A DNA stretch of 64,000 nt, from positions 1,070,303-1,134,302 of the forward strand of contig NC_087380.1 in NCBI RefSeq assembly GCF_963675165.1. The letters are read 5' to 3'. Shown piece by piece: positions 23,381-35,184 of the stretch. The stretch is from Halichondria panicea. Its lineage: Eukaryota > Porifera > Demospongiae > Suberitida > Halichondriidae. How positions within the stretch are numbered: position 1 is the first letter of the stretch; every line of letters starts with the position of its first letter. A program made the translations under genes and the position numbers. The notes beneath the pieces are model-generated. The model was not told the DNA's origin and made no database searches. It saw nothing but the letters and a program-made list of their open reading frames with translations.

Positions 23381-24955
23381 CTCACTGTGCACTGGTGTTG
23401 CTGGCTGTGGAGCTTTCCCTACGAGAGCTTGGGGGTGTGGCAAACACTGGGAAGGGGAGGGGCAAGAGTAAATAAAAAAAAAACATAACATAAAGTATAA
23501 TTATCGCGAAGATTATTCTACCCTCCATAGGTAGCCCGTGGGCTTATACTCAACGAACATTCACCCTCAAAAGGTGGCCCCTGGGCTTATACTCACTATT
23601 TAGGGACTGTGAGCTGGTAGCCTTCCTCATGCCTGGGCTATTGCTGCCTATCTTGAGGCTCATCACAGAGGCCTTGATGTCGTCCACCGTGGCCGTGTCC
23701 ACAGACCTCTCTTTTATCTTGATCTTCTTAATACGATTTTCTGGCTCTGGAGGGAATGGAAGCACAAGTTGACCACTGCTTTAACGTATGTATGGACTGG
23801 TACACGCGCTCGTATATTACACAGCTAAAAGAGTAAGAAAAAATAACTACATTAAATACAGTGATGTACCTAAAATGCTCGAAGTGGTGGCTATTCAATT
23901 CAATCTCTTCTTTCATTAGCGTAATAATTATACAGGCCTAGGAGGTTATTTTTGTTTAGAGATCTAATCACTACTGACCATTGTGGGTCCATCCCTGCAC
24001 ACACTAAAAACACACACACACACACACACACCATCGTCCGAGAAACTGTCCGAGTCAGATTCTTGTTTGTCAGCGTTCCCTGAAAACATTCCGATGTGGG
24101 AGGCGTGCTCAGGGCGAATAGAGTAGCCTTCCTCATCCACCTCAGGGAGAGGCTACAGAGAGGGGGTGTGGCAATGTAGTCATGGTAACCTGATACAACC
24201 TTTGTGAGCATTAAACATAAAAATTAAGCCAACTTTGCGAGTGCTAAGATTGCAAAAAGAATACATATACTCTATAGTGGTATTTGTACGATATCACGAT
24301 CCTACCAGATCCCATAAGTTAGATTTCAAAGTGTCAGATTTATGGATCTCGTTTTTCACTCGCAAAACATTTATGACTGACCTCGGTGGGTGGACCACCC
24401 TCAGCACTGGCCATGGCAGACGCATTCTTCTTTCTCTTTGATTTCAGGAAACCCTTCAAACCCTTCTCTCCCTTGGCTACACAGTGGTGGTATACAGTCA
24501 ATTAAACACAATGATCATATTATTGTTATTACAGTAACCCAAGATTGTGGCTAATAGCAACGAATGTGCAAGTACCAGCAAGGACACACCCATGACTACA
24601 ATAGCTGACAATAACCTGCTATACGCCAGTTACAATGTTACGTAGTTGTCTACGCTAACACACACAACAATGCAAACACACATCCCCAGTTAACCTACCA
24701 ATACTAGATTACACACTCACAATATACTTGTCTATACAATAACAATGATTGCCCCCACCCAGTTATCCTACACTTTTATAGACTCTAGACTAAATGGACT
24801 CACAGTGTGTCCTGGGGTTGGTGTGTGTGGGGGAGGTCACGTCCTCAGCTGAGGCACTCGGAGGTATGGACTTGCCAGGGACCTCCAGAGCTGTGAACTT
24901 GTACGGAACTAGAGAGTGAGAGAGTGAGAGAGAGAGAGAGTGAGAGAGTGAGAGA

Positions 24956-25011
<56 letters not shown>

Positions 25012-28000
25012 GAGAGAGAGAGAGTGAGAGAGAGTGAGAGAGAGAGAGAGAGTGAGAGATGGGGTAGACACCAGAATTACGAACAACACACACCAGTAAC
25101 TGTATTAAGAGTCATGCTTGTACTTAAACTCCATGTGTAAAGAATGTGCTTCTACATGTGTGTATATAGAAAATCTAATTCACAATCAATACAGTGCACA
25201 AATACTGCAATTGGATCCGTTGATTGCCTGGCTTCCACACTCTCTCTCTTTGCCCCCTTTACTACAAACACCGCCCCTTCACCTGGTCTGTCTCGCCCTG
25301 TCCCCTTGCTACTGACCAGCTCAGTTAGTAGCTTCTCAACTGAGAATATATCCAGCTGCTCGTTGACCTTTCCATACACACGTTCTGTACGAAGGTGGTG
25401 GGTGTCCTGAGTCTGTGGTGTGTGTGTGTGGGCGTGTGTGTGTAGGTGGTGTACTGTAGAGACACAGACTACATGTACAGTGTTGAGGACACTTTAAGTT
25501 GTGAAATATATTGACAAAGAAAAAGAAAAAGGTTAGACCCTTAAAATGCAATATTATGGTCAATCGACATAATGGTATCTTATGCACACACTCGGTAATT
25601 AAAACACATTATCTGATAGGCCTTTCAAACATGCAGCTACTAATTTTTAACTAGTTTTGAGATAACAGACATTCCTAACTCAATATATCAGCCATACAAG
25701 TACTGAGCCATGGACTGTACTAGCTTGTACAGGTAACCAACCACCAATGTATATACTGCAAGACTCTATACTAAATAGAATGTCACTCACCTTGGCTATT
25801 TTGATAACAAAGGTGGACATCTGTGCCAGGTGCTCTTCCTCGAGAGACTCGAACTTTTGGCACGCCTCTTTCATCTTGAGCTGGAAGTCCATCACCTGTT
25901 CACACTGACGTCTGGTGGCAGTCTGGTGATCACTCTCTAAAGGGGGGGGGGGGGGGGGTGAGTCATCTAGTAGCTATAATATTACAACCCTTTTCAACTC
26001 ACTTGAAATGCAAACCTTATAATATGTATTAGAGAAAACACAAGCCAACCAGTGTACACAGTGGGACCACACTATAGGCTATGTACACTAGTCTACACAC
26101 TTGAGGTCAACTAGAGTAGTATTTTGCTTTTACTTTCAAGCGAGGTGAATTGTACATTGTAGGAACACCAGTAGCTACCATTATATGCTGTGCACACACA
26201 CACTATACACACGAACCTTCATACAGTAGGCATCAATAGCTGATGTGCATGCTGACTTACTCATGGTCTCCATCCAAGCCTTGGCCTGATGTAAGCGACT
26301 CTCAAGCTGGAGAAACAGAAAGAAACAGAGACAGAGAGTTAAAACAATACACTGGAAGCAACTCCAGTACACCACAGGAACAAAGCCAACCAAAAACCAA
26401 ACTACTTATAACCCAGGTGGCATAAAAGATTTCCTACTCTTATAACCCCAACAGTAGGTACTTACGTTAGGCTTGGCAGGATCAGCTGCCTTCTCCTGTT
26501 TGGCAACAGCCTTGGCTAGATGCTCCACACTTTGCTGGTACTGTTTCTTGGTCCTCTGGATACCTGATTCTGTTCCCTGGAATGCTAGTAGGGACTCCTG
26601 GGCCTGCTCTATCTCTCCCTTCATCTAAGAGGGGGGGGGGTATAGTACAGGTAATATAAACAGAACACGGTCACACTCAGCGTACATGTGAAGCGTACAG
26701 GTCCAAAATTATACATACACGTATGCACAGGCTATAAAAAGATAAACCAAAACCACAGAAAACAAACCAACGACTACTATAACCCGTGGCCGCCCACGCG
26801 CCTCGGGTTAACAAGCTAGAGAGAGAGTCTGATGTCAAACCATCACAATGTCATTCACAGTGACAATCACGATCTCTATAGAGACCTTCTGGATGGTTTA
26901 ATGAGAACTATTTTCCAACGAAGGGATAAAACATTCGTGGTTAAGCAATTATTTTCGTGGTAGTTGCTTGCACTGCAGATAAAGGTAGTCAAAGTCGCTT
27001 CATTCGTGGGTAAAATATTCGTGCTCAGAGATTCAACCACGAAAACCACGAAATGTTTGCCCACCGAAAATTCCCCGCTATACGGTACACCCACTCACAC
27101 CTACTCAACTTACACTGCTCTTGAGTTTGTCCTTCTGTGAGGAGTTGTATTCCAGTATCTCTTTGTTCAGCTCCATGAGCATCTTGACAAACTGCCCGTG
27201 AATGTCACTCAACTGATGGCTCATTTCAGTGAGGACCTCCCACAGAGGGGCAAATCCACTGCAGGGGGTCCAATGTACATTCTAAATATACATGCATAAT
27301 GTAGTACCAGCGAGGGCTTGTATTTCAAGTGAAGTGTGTATCCTTTGCCATGTAGCAACCTGTTCCACGCATCATACAGTATCATGTGACTCCCCCCACA
27401 CACCATACAGTGTCATGTGACTCACCCGAGTGTGATGCCGGAGATGTGCTGAACAAACTTGTGTGTTTTGGACAGGCCCTTACAATAGCCATCCTCCACA
27501 GAAATCCTGTACCAGTACCAAAGACCCAGTCAACACAGCACAAGCTTACTACTATACATACTGTACAACATCATTGTGTGCACAACGTAATTTTTCACAA
27601 GGTAAAAAATGCAATTAAGAGAAGCTGTTGTGAATGTAACATGTGTAATTGTAGGAAATGTGCCAGCTATGACAACAAGCACTACGCTATCAACAACATA
27701 AACAAGCAGTTACGCAATACTGTACACATGAAGATCACATACATGTACATTGTACATACCGTATAGCCGGTATATTTCGAGGGTATAAACTTTCGCGGAT
27801 TGACCGTTAGAAAGGTTTTCGCGGATCTAATTTCGCGGAATAGCAGCCTTTCTGCAGCATGCATGCATGCGATATTACATTCGTGGGTATAAATGTTCGC
27901 GGTACATGCTTAATCAGCGAAAACTGTATACCCTCGAAATATACCCGCTATAAATACGGTAGAAATGTCATTATTGTCATTACATGTACATACAATTCCA

Positions 28001-28340
28001 GTCAATGAACTAACACAGACACACACTGTTACTTTCAGTCTCACCTTTGATTGACGTACTCGGCTAATTCTTTGCTGGCCACCATACCTGCCTTCATGTT
28101 CTGTAGGAGGACCTCGTAACCATGGTTACCCTCGCCCTGTCAGCGAAAAGACGTATTTACAGCACGACATACTCCACAAAACATTGTCTACTTGTTAGAC
28201 TAAATATGGTACTCCCTGAACAATTGTTTTACCTTCGATATTACAATCTAATTGTCCAAGGACATTATATAGTAACTATTCTTATGGCGCTGATATTATG
28301 GTTGACATACCCAGAAATTTTCTTCAAATTTGGATACCAT
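20458..28340 (-). CDS. FCHO: F-BAR endocytic adaptor (FCHO1/2 family)
   Basis: Eighteen exons, 5' to 3': 28340-28311, 28136-28045, 27506-27426, 27258-27114, 26624-26466, 26306-26261, 25936-25791, 25406-25283, 24908-24804, 24476-24382, 24152-24032, 23746-23597, 23446-23386, 23262-23012, 22742-22082, 21811-21700, 21219-20946, 20651-20458. They sum to 948 residues. Residues 1-275 are the F-BAR domain (start MVSKFEENFWG, later SSKGTGRDRPG). The middle holds DEEGYSIRPE and an acidic Ser/Asp cluster, then a Pro/Ser-rich linker. Residues from about 683 form the mu-homology domain (AIAFRETCNAIF, FYNVQLLKYE, VCYWKCEASVTNFRLDY, WNPEQSKMVWE, ending SGKYAAEVS). FCHO proteins bend membrane and nucleate clathrin pits. 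An acceptor at 28384-28385 suggests an upstream untranslated exon. Confidence 0.93.
21285..21585. repeat. Diverged single copy of the foldback repeat
   Basis: It shares AAAATGCCAAATTTGGGTCC, CTAAGCTTTCAGAAAATCAT and GGAACTCAAGTTATGGC with the tandem array at 13.4-14.5 kb, and it also folds back on itself. It sits in an FCHO intron (21220-21699). Confidence 0.7.
23301..23378. repeat. GT microsatellite in an FCHO intron
   Basis: An almost pure GT run begins a few bases past the donor of FCHO exon 13 (minus strand CA). Confidence 0.95.
24912..25068. repeat. GA/TC microsatellite forming an acceptor tract
   Basis: About 155 bases of GA with GTGA interruptions. On the minus strand this is CT repeat running straight into the acceptor CTCTCTAG of FCHO exon 9, an unusually long pyrimidine tract. 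Confidence 0.95.
26900..27090. mobile_element. Degenerate TTCGTGG-rich inverted-repeat element
   Basis: Inverted blocks (ATTCGTGGTT and AACCACGAAA, TTTTCCAACGAAGGG and CCCACCGAAAATTCC) and a right terminus CCGCTATACGGTA match the composition of 232-393 and the terminus of 27757-27961. It lies in an FCHO intron and is non-coding. Confidence 0.4.
27757..27961. mobile_element. MITE with TACCGTATAGC termini
   Basis: The termini TACCGTATAGCCGGTATATT then TCGAGGGTATA and their near reverse complement (TATACCCTCGAAATATACCC, GCTATAAATACGGTA) bound 205 bases. The outermost TA could be a mariner-type TA target duplication. It has no coding capacity and lies in an FCHO intron. Confidence 0.7.
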
Positions 28341-29221
28341 GGCAACCCTTCGGAGTAGTGGGTGGTTGGACAGAACTATATACCTGAAATGAAAAACATT
28401 GAAAATGTAGTAAAATCATTCATCAACAAGCATATGGTATTATAACGTAACCACAAAAACTATGCTCCAATAGACACACTGATACAATATTAATGTGAGG
28501 TTAAACCAATTGCGTAAGACACTAGCACTGTACAAGCTTGATCATATCACTGTACAAGCTTGATCGCGTTTCTAACTATTACGAATTGCGTACAAAGCAT
28601 GGGAAAATGGGAGCTCAAGCGAATTATGTGAACATTTGCAATATGCAATCAAAAAAACGTTGCATTCGAAACCTGATAAACGGTATCTATGTACATACAA
28701 ACGCCACCGTTTAAGGACATTATAGTCAGCTAGCTGAAGCTTCTATATAGCATACACTGTACACTATAGTGATAGAACAACCACAGAGCTCTCATGTACG
28801 TGTGAGTGTATGTGTGTGTTCATGTACACATCAGTGTGGGGGGTCTATTCTGATACATACCTAACTGTTGTACCAAGTTGGATCACTTGTATAGTCGAAT
28901 ATACTGAAGACAGGAGCAATCAATCAGCCTCTCAGTTGTCCAGGGAAAGCCACCAGTCCAGCAGAGCATGCAGTCTTCCGTCCGGAATCTTTAGGCCCTA
29001 GCTAGCTAGCTAGTGGTGCCACCTTTGGTTACTGTTCACTGTGTACTATACTATATATACTGTGTGTGGTGTGTGACGGCTAGTTAGTCTCGCAAGCCAC
29101 GCCCTTTTATTATGTATAAAATTTAGACAAAGATCGTCGGTAAAACAAACGCAGGTAACACGCAATTGAACTTTGACCTAGAGTAGAGATTATTACAACT
29201 CACGGATGTAGGATGCAGTTA

Positions 29222-29400
29222 GCCTCGTTCCCAGGCCTTACTATTTCTTGCTGTTGTCATTGTTCATCCTAGCCTCCTTCACAAGGCCTAAACAATTAGC
29301 GGCCTGGAATCGAGGCTATGTTCATCCATAATTAATTAAAGGTAGAAGACAAAATGAGGCAGAAGAAAGAAATGGATGTACAGTTAACCGAGTGTCACCT
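29222..29400. mobile_element. TAGCCTCG-family element with a nested insertion
   Basis: The left end TAGCCTCGTTCCCAGGCCTT and the interior (CTTGCTGTTGTCA, GAGGCAG, AAGAAATGG) match 2525-2660 in reverse orientation. The copy is interrupted at 29270-29318 by a smaller relative. The right end is degraded. Confidence 0.65.
29270..29318. mobile_element. 49-bp nested MITE with 9-bp target duplication
   Basis: The element begins TAGCCTC and ends GGCCTGGAATCGAGGCTA. It is flanked by TGTTCATCC at 29261-29269 and 29319-29327, and the homologous copy at 2.6 kb has a single such site. Confidence 0.9.
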
Positions 29401-29648
29401 GCTACATTAATGTAGCCTACTGCCACTTTCATGCAGTCTGTTGCGTGCGCAGCCGTTGCCTCGTATGCAGCCAGGCTGTCTGTCCAACCACTTTGTTTTT
29501 TACTTGTATAGGATCTCTTAATCTTTTAACGTGTGTGTACGTGCATGCATTATTATAATTATACACGCATAGAGCATACCACAGGTATACGATGGCTCAG
29601 TATACTACATGACATTATGAAATCTCCCACCGGCGGTATATATACACT

Positions 29649-29740
29649 TAGCCTCGATCCCAGGCCGAGTTTTGCTTTTATAACTAGTTGTTCGCCTGTA
29701 GCCGTTATAAAAGTGAAAACTCGGCCTGGTATCGAGTGTA
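29649..29740. mobile_element. 92-bp hairpin member of the TAGCCTCG family
   Basis: Arms of about 35 bases (TAGCCTCGATCCCAGGCCGA then GTTTTGCTTTTATAAC, and its near reverse complement) surround a 19-base loop. The flanks ATATACACT (29640-29648) and ATATATACT (29741-29749) are a 9-bp duplication with one mismatch. Confidence 0.85.
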
Positions 29741-29970
29741 ATATATACTCAGTCTCCCCCCCCCCATGTAGTTATAGCAAGATGGTATATAATAATAGCC
29801 ATAAATACATTATTACACTAATAAAGTGACATCTTCTACACTATATATAAAAAGCAAAACATGCCGAGATTCATTTAAGAAGCTTGCAGCTATAAACATC
29901 ACATCAAATTATTGTGAAGGCCTAGGGAGGGGCTGATATTGTATGTAACTAAAACAAGTCATGTGATAAA

Positions 29971-31781
29971 TCATATTCCTCCAGCAGTTGGAGCCTCACG
30001 CCCACTCACAGTCGAGTAGGCATCATTCTGTGTGTAGCTGTAGTCACCTTTGACCTCTCTGGAGCCTGGGATCTCCTCGTAAATGGCAGGGACAGTCTCG
30101 TAGATAGTAGCTGCACTTTGACCCTGGTCAGTAAGGGAGATATCTCGAGGAACAGTCCTGTGTGTGGAGAGAACACTTAGTAGTAACTTGTCATAAAAGC
30201 TTTCACTTTGTTTAGTGCTTGTTTACACTGAATAAAGTGTGTCTACCTAAAACAATAACACTCTACACAAACCACTTTGAACAAGCTCTCACATTTCCCC
30301 TCCTCTCTTGCATCTGAGCAATAAATGTGTATACGTACATGCACACAGTGTGATAATCATTTCAGCTTGTCTTACCTCCAGCAGCTGCAGGCCCCGACAA
30401 TGATACCCACCACAATGACAGCGGCTAGAATGAGTAACACAATGACTACACCTGCCACCACACCTCCTGTGCTGCTAGTTCCACCAGGGCCTGTGGGGAG
30501 GTTGCTAGTGATGAATTCAGTCACTGAAACACAACATATGATAATTATTATACAGTAAAATTAAGGATGAGAACACAGACCCACTTACCTAACTGCACAC
30601 AGAATGTCACATCTACTCCAGTATTGTCAGGAATCACACAGCAGTAGGAGCCAGTGGGGCCTGACACATACCCTCGACGATGGAGTCTGAGTGCACCTGT
30701 ATCTCCAACACTGTACAGTAGATCTGTGTCCGAATCAGTACTATGAATATCCGGACTCCTTGTGACAGCTGTTCCATTCGGTAGTAGCCAATATCCTAAT
30801 CCATTGGCACTATTGGGATTATCTTCTCCTGTACAGCAAATAGTTGAGTCAGTTCTGCAAGTCAATACAGTCTCAGTGGTATCTCCGATGGTCTCTATGG
30901 CAACCTGTGAGTTATTAGCAGCATAGTTGGTGGTTCCCATGGAGACGTAGACAGGAGGTACTGTGGGGGTGGGGGATTGTAACTGTGTTAGAGTTCATTG
31001 TACTAGCTTACATTGACAAGTGAGAGCTGACCCACTCCAGGTCCCATCATTCTGACAAGCTCTGACACTCCCTCCAGTGAGAGTGTAGCCATTGTCACAA
31101 GTGTAGGTAGCAATGGCATTAATAGGTCTGCTGTCAGCAAGTCCATCAGTGTAGGTAATGACTCCATTCATTAGTGGTGGTAAATCAAAACAAGTTCCTG
31201 AAATAGTGAACATACATTCAACAATAATAAACAGTACAACTTTAATTCCACTCACGCTGACAAGTTGGAGTTGACCCACTCCACACTCCATCACTCCCAC
31301 AAGTCCTCACTGACACTCCAACAAGACTGAAGCTATTGGTACAAAAGTGAGTAGCTGTAGCACCTACTGGTCTGTTGTTAGTTGATCCACTGTTGTAGAC
31401 TATGCCTCCATTGGTGGGGGTGAGGTCAGAACACAGCAGCACAACTGGGGGGGAGGGTGGGAGTGGTTAGTTATTATCTGTGGCTAGCAATACAGACTGA
31501 GGGTTTAAAATGTGTTTTATACACTAACCATAAGTTGGAGTTTCTGTCGTCAAAACATACGTAGCCATTGCTTCTTCAGTGGTGGCCATGGTGGTAGCTT
31601 CTTCAGTGGTAGGCAAATTGACTGGAGCAGTAACTAGGTGTATATGAAAGATACATTAAAATAATGATATATAACTAACTGCTAGAAACAGATTATCAAC
31701 TAGATTACATGGCTGTCCCCAGCAGGTGGACACAGCACACAACAACAACAGCAGCAGAAGCAGAACACCTTGAGTCTCCAT
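29971..31781 (-). CDS. Sushi/CC-Ig transmembrane receptor A
   Basis: Exons 31781-31709, 31633-31529, 31444-31256, 31197-31012, 30960-30589, 30523-30376 and 30157-29971 sum to 419 residues. The order is signal peptide (METQGVLLLLLLLL), a Thr/Glu-rich stalk with two TTEEA repeats, two sushi domains (RTCGSDGVWSGSTPTCQ type), a membrane-proximal CC-Ig domain (LTCRTDSTICC, WLLPNGTAV, GSYCCVIPDN), a transmembrane helix (VVAGVVIVLLILAAVIVVV) and a 62-residue tail. The tail holds TIYETV (fits the ITSM pattern T.Y..V), IYEEI, YSYTQN and YSTV. It is the shortest member and the only one with the stalk exon and with a helix not followed by RYKRGGKM. It has the conserved upstream box. A cell-surface recognition or signalling receptor is inferred. 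Confidence 0.85.
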
Positions 31782-32208
31782 TGCTTCTTTCCAGAGACAT
31801 AGTCTAGTTATCTGTTAGAGAGTTGTTCCATTAAGGATCTTTACCCACTCACATGGAGTTCCCAGGCAGATATTTTTCTGATATACCAGAAAACCATAGT
31901 CTATGTTGTACCAAATTAGGTGAAAAACATTGTGAAAGGGAGGGGCTGATAAAGTACTTACCTTAAGGTGACGTATTTTCGCGTGTATTAATTAATTTCT
32001 GCTATTTCTGCGAATAAGTAAAATCGCAAAAATTAGTACTCGCAAATAATTGGCCGCCCTCTTGTTTAGATCGACATTAATTTTCGCAAAAAATTATACT
32101 AGCAAAATGTACAAAACTGTAAAACGCAAACAAATCTACCTGTGAAAATATGTATATCTGTGGTTTGTACAAACACTTATTTTCTACTTGAGTCATGTGA
32201 TAGTTCAG
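31782..32208. other. Intergenic region A/B
   Basis: This stretch holds the receptor A upstream box (31822-31858) and, at 31970-32150, AT-rich sequence with several TTTTCGC / GCGAAAAT blocks that may be a decayed inverted-repeat element. No gene is seen. Confidence 0.5.
31822..31858 (-). promoter_or_regulatory. Conserved upstream box, receptor A
   Basis: On the plus strand it reads GTTGTTCCATTAAGGATCTT then TACCCACTCACATGGAG. It begins 41 bases upstream of the start codon. Confidence 0.6.
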
Positions 32209-34745
32209 TTATTGTATTCCTCCAGCAGCAGGAGCCTCACGCCCACTCACAGTCGAGTAGGCATTGTTCTGTGTGTAGCTGTAGTCACCTTTGACCTCTT
32301 TGGAGGCTGGGATCTCCTCATAAGTGGCAGGGACAGTCTCGTAGGTAGCGGCTGCACTTTGACCCTGGTCAGTAAGGGGGATATCTCGAGGAACAGTCCT
32401 GTGTGTGGAGAGAACAAATGACTTTATAGTATTATGACAACAAATACTTTCAGTTTGTTTAGTCCATTGAAGCTTGTTTACACTGAACAAAGTAACTATA
32501 ATGACACTCTACACAAACCACACAAACCACACAAACAAACTCACATTTTCCCTCCTCTCTTGTACCGGAGCACTAGGTAGGTCACCATCACTACACCAGT
32601 TACTATAACCACCACTGCTACCAGGGCCACCACTCCTCCCACCACAGCACCAGTGTTGTCACTCTGGGGGCAGGGAGAGCTAGTAGAGGCTGTCATGGAA
32701 TGTATGGAATTAGCATTATGAGGAAAGGAAGGACTTCAGCCACTAAATGAACAAAGCTTATTTACGTACCATACCTAACTGCACACAGAAGGCTTGGATG
32801 ATCATTATTGTTAATCTATTAGAGTACATTGTGTACTTACATTGACAAGTGAGAGCTGATCCATTCCACAATCTGTCAGCTCCACACACTCTGATAGCAG
32901 TGCTGGTAGTGGAGGGTACGTATCCATTCAAGCAGATCTGTGTAGCCATGGTTCCCTCTAGTCTGGGGGTGGTAGCTTGACTGTAGATGATCACTCCATT
33001 GGCTGGTACAGTGAGGTCAGGACAGGTAGTCGGTGGAGGTTCAGTGGGTCCTGCATAAGTTGAATCAATGAACTCAAGTGGTGGAAGTGTACACAACTCA
33101 CCTTGACAAGTTGGAGTTGACCCACTCCAGCTCCCTCCACTCACACAGACCCTGGTAGTGTCCCCTCCAGTGAGAGTGTAGCCATTACTACAGCTGTAGG
33201 TAGCTCCAGTGTTCACTGGTCTGTTGTCAGGGGATCCACCATTGTAGGAAACCATCAGTGTGGGTAATACTAGATCAGAGCAGGTTATCTCTGTACGAGA
33301 AAATAGGTACCAACAAAAGAATAGTTGACACTCAGTACCACTTACGCTGACAAGTTGGGGGTGACCCATTCCAGATCCCTCCATCCACACAGACCCTGCT
33401 GGTACCTCCAGTGAGAGTGTAGCCAGTGTTGCAGGAGTGCACAGCACTAGTGAGGAAAGGTCTGTTGTTAGTGGATCCAGTACTGTACATAATCATCCCA
33501 TTGTTCAGTGATGGTAAGTCAGAGCAGTCAGCTGTATGGGAGATGATACACTCAACAAACAAACAGTACAAAGTCCATTCCACTTACGCTCACAAGTTGG
33601 AGCAAACCCACTCCACACTTCATCACTCCCACAAGTCCTGGTGGTGCTGCTGATTCCATTGAGAGTGTAGCCAGGGTTACAGGTGTAGGTGGCCACAGTG
33701 TCCACTTGTCTGCTGTCAGGGAATCCACCACCTCCATAGTCAATGTCTCCATTTGCCAGTGAGGGTAGGTCAGAGCAGGTTATCACTATGGGAACAGGTA
33801 CACACTCAACGTACACAATATTACACATTCAGTCATTCCTTACTCTGACACACTGGAGCTGTTGTTGAGCTCCACTCTCCATCACTCCCACAAGTCCTCA
33901 CTGACACTCCAACCAGAGTGTAGGGAGGGAAGCAGCTGTAACTGGCTGTAGCTCCCACTGGTCTGTTGTTAGTGGATCCACCAGCATAGAGTATGCCTCC
34001 ATTAGAGATGGTCGGGAGGTTATCAGAACATGTGACTGAAGTAGGTGCAACTGCAAGAGGAGGGGGGGGCAAAGGTTATGAGGATAATGGAACTAGGAGA
34101 GTTGTGATGGTTTCAAGAACTTATGAAGATGAACGTGTACACACATGCTGGCTGATATAAAACACAGAAGTAAGACAATGATACTCACTCACCCAGGTTG
34201 GCACAGAGGGTCATATCTCCTCCAGTAGTTGGTACAGTACAACAGTAGGACCCAGTTGGAGTGACAGGGTTGTTAGCCTCTCTACGAGCCAGTCTGATGA
34301 CCTGAGGTGCCTTCCTTAGAACGTAGAACTGCTGTCCAGCAGTCGCTGAGGCACTATTCCACAGTATCACACTCCCATCAGGATACATCCACTGTCCTAG
34401 TCCTCCATTACCATTGTTGTCATTGTTTCTACAGCAGGTAGTGAGGTCAGTGTGACAAGTGAGAGATGGAAGACCACCAGTAGCATCCTCTCCAATGGTA
34501 GTGATGAAGATCTCAGTATTGTCAGTGGTGATACTAGGACCAGATCCCAGTGTCAGGTAGACTATGAATGGTTAGACCATAGATTAAGGAATTATACAGA
34601 GCTCATAGGTATCACCAATAGCAGTAAACCAAGCTAGTTGAGATATCACACTCAGGATATCTAGCTTATCAACTAGATTACCTTGTCCCCAGCAGGTGGA
34701 CACAGCACACAACAGCAGCAGAAGCTGAACACTTTGAGTCTCCAT
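32209..34745 (-). CDS. Sushi/CC-Ig transmembrane receptor B
   Basis: Exons 34745-34682 (signal), 34561-34193 (N-terminal CC-Ig), sushi 34050-33844, 33785-33588, 33531-33346, 33290-33102 and 33050-32841, transmembrane 32689-32545, tail 32398-32209; 585 residues in frame. The N domain shows LTCHTDLTTCCR, WMYPDGSV and GSYCCTVP. The helix is VVGGVVALVAVVVIVTGVVM followed by the stop-transfer RYKRGGK. The tail has TYETV, TYEEI, YSYTQN and YSTV and ends GGIQ. The membrane-proximal CC-Ig exon is missing. A remnant of its last 30 bases (near 32769-32801) remains in the intron, and genes D and G share the same remnant, pointing to a common ancestor. Confidence 0.85.
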
Positions 34746-35184
34746 TGCATGCACAACCTTCCTTGTCTCTGTTTGGTTAATATCTGTTTGGAAATTGTTT
34801 CATTAAGGATCTTTACCCACATAGAACAAAAACGGCCAAGAACAAATGGCTTGTTAATGTACATGTATGTAGGTGCTGTTTGTGTCAAAAACCCTACTAG
34901 TAAACTTTCTATGACCTTTATGTTATGATGGCCGCAGTGCAGGGCACCGTTTGTGACAATTAAAGCGTCACACGTAAATCAGCCGATACAGTGAAGAGCA
35001 TTTTCATGTACATTAAACTGCACATGGTGTTTTGTACCCCATTATGGAAAACCATCAAATTTTTGAGGTGAAACACATTGTGAGAAGGGGAGGGACTGAT
35101 GAAGTATGTATAACTGTGTGCTCTGTACAAACTAACAAATAAAATTCAAGACATAATTACTTTCTACTTGAGTCATGTGATAGT
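34746..35184. other. Intergenic region B/C
   Basis: This holds the receptor B upstream box (34795-34820), the segment ATGGCCGCAGTGCAGGGCAC (34928-34947) that recurs between several genes of the array, and the 3' flank of receptor C. No gene is seen. Confidence 0.5.
34795..34820 (-). promoter_or_regulatory. Conserved upstream box, receptor B
   Basis: Core ATTAAGGATCTTTACCCAC (plus strand), 50 bases upstream of the start codon. The CACATGGAG end of the box is not conserved here. Confidence 0.5.

Larger units (their letters stand above)
28384..29970. other. Intergenic region between FCHO and receptor A
   Basis: About 1.6 kb without a supportable gene. It should hold the FCHO promoter and the 3' end of receptor A. 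Two TAGCCTCG-family elements lie here (29222-29400 and 29649-29740), the first with a nested insertion. Confidence 0.6.

Noticed and set aside
27386-27766. 126-codon plus-strand frame in FCHO
   Set aside because: It overlaps an FCHO exon on the other strand and the rest is intron; the peptide shows no family motif.
28122-29001. Short plus-strand frames between FCHO and receptor A
   Set aside because: They lack motifs and splice support and partly overlap FCHO exon 1 and its likely 5' untranslated exon.
29971-30157. Calling the receptor tails ITAMs
   Set aside because: The YETV and YEEI motifs are only three residues apart and the others are not spaced 6-8, so the ITAM consensus is not met.
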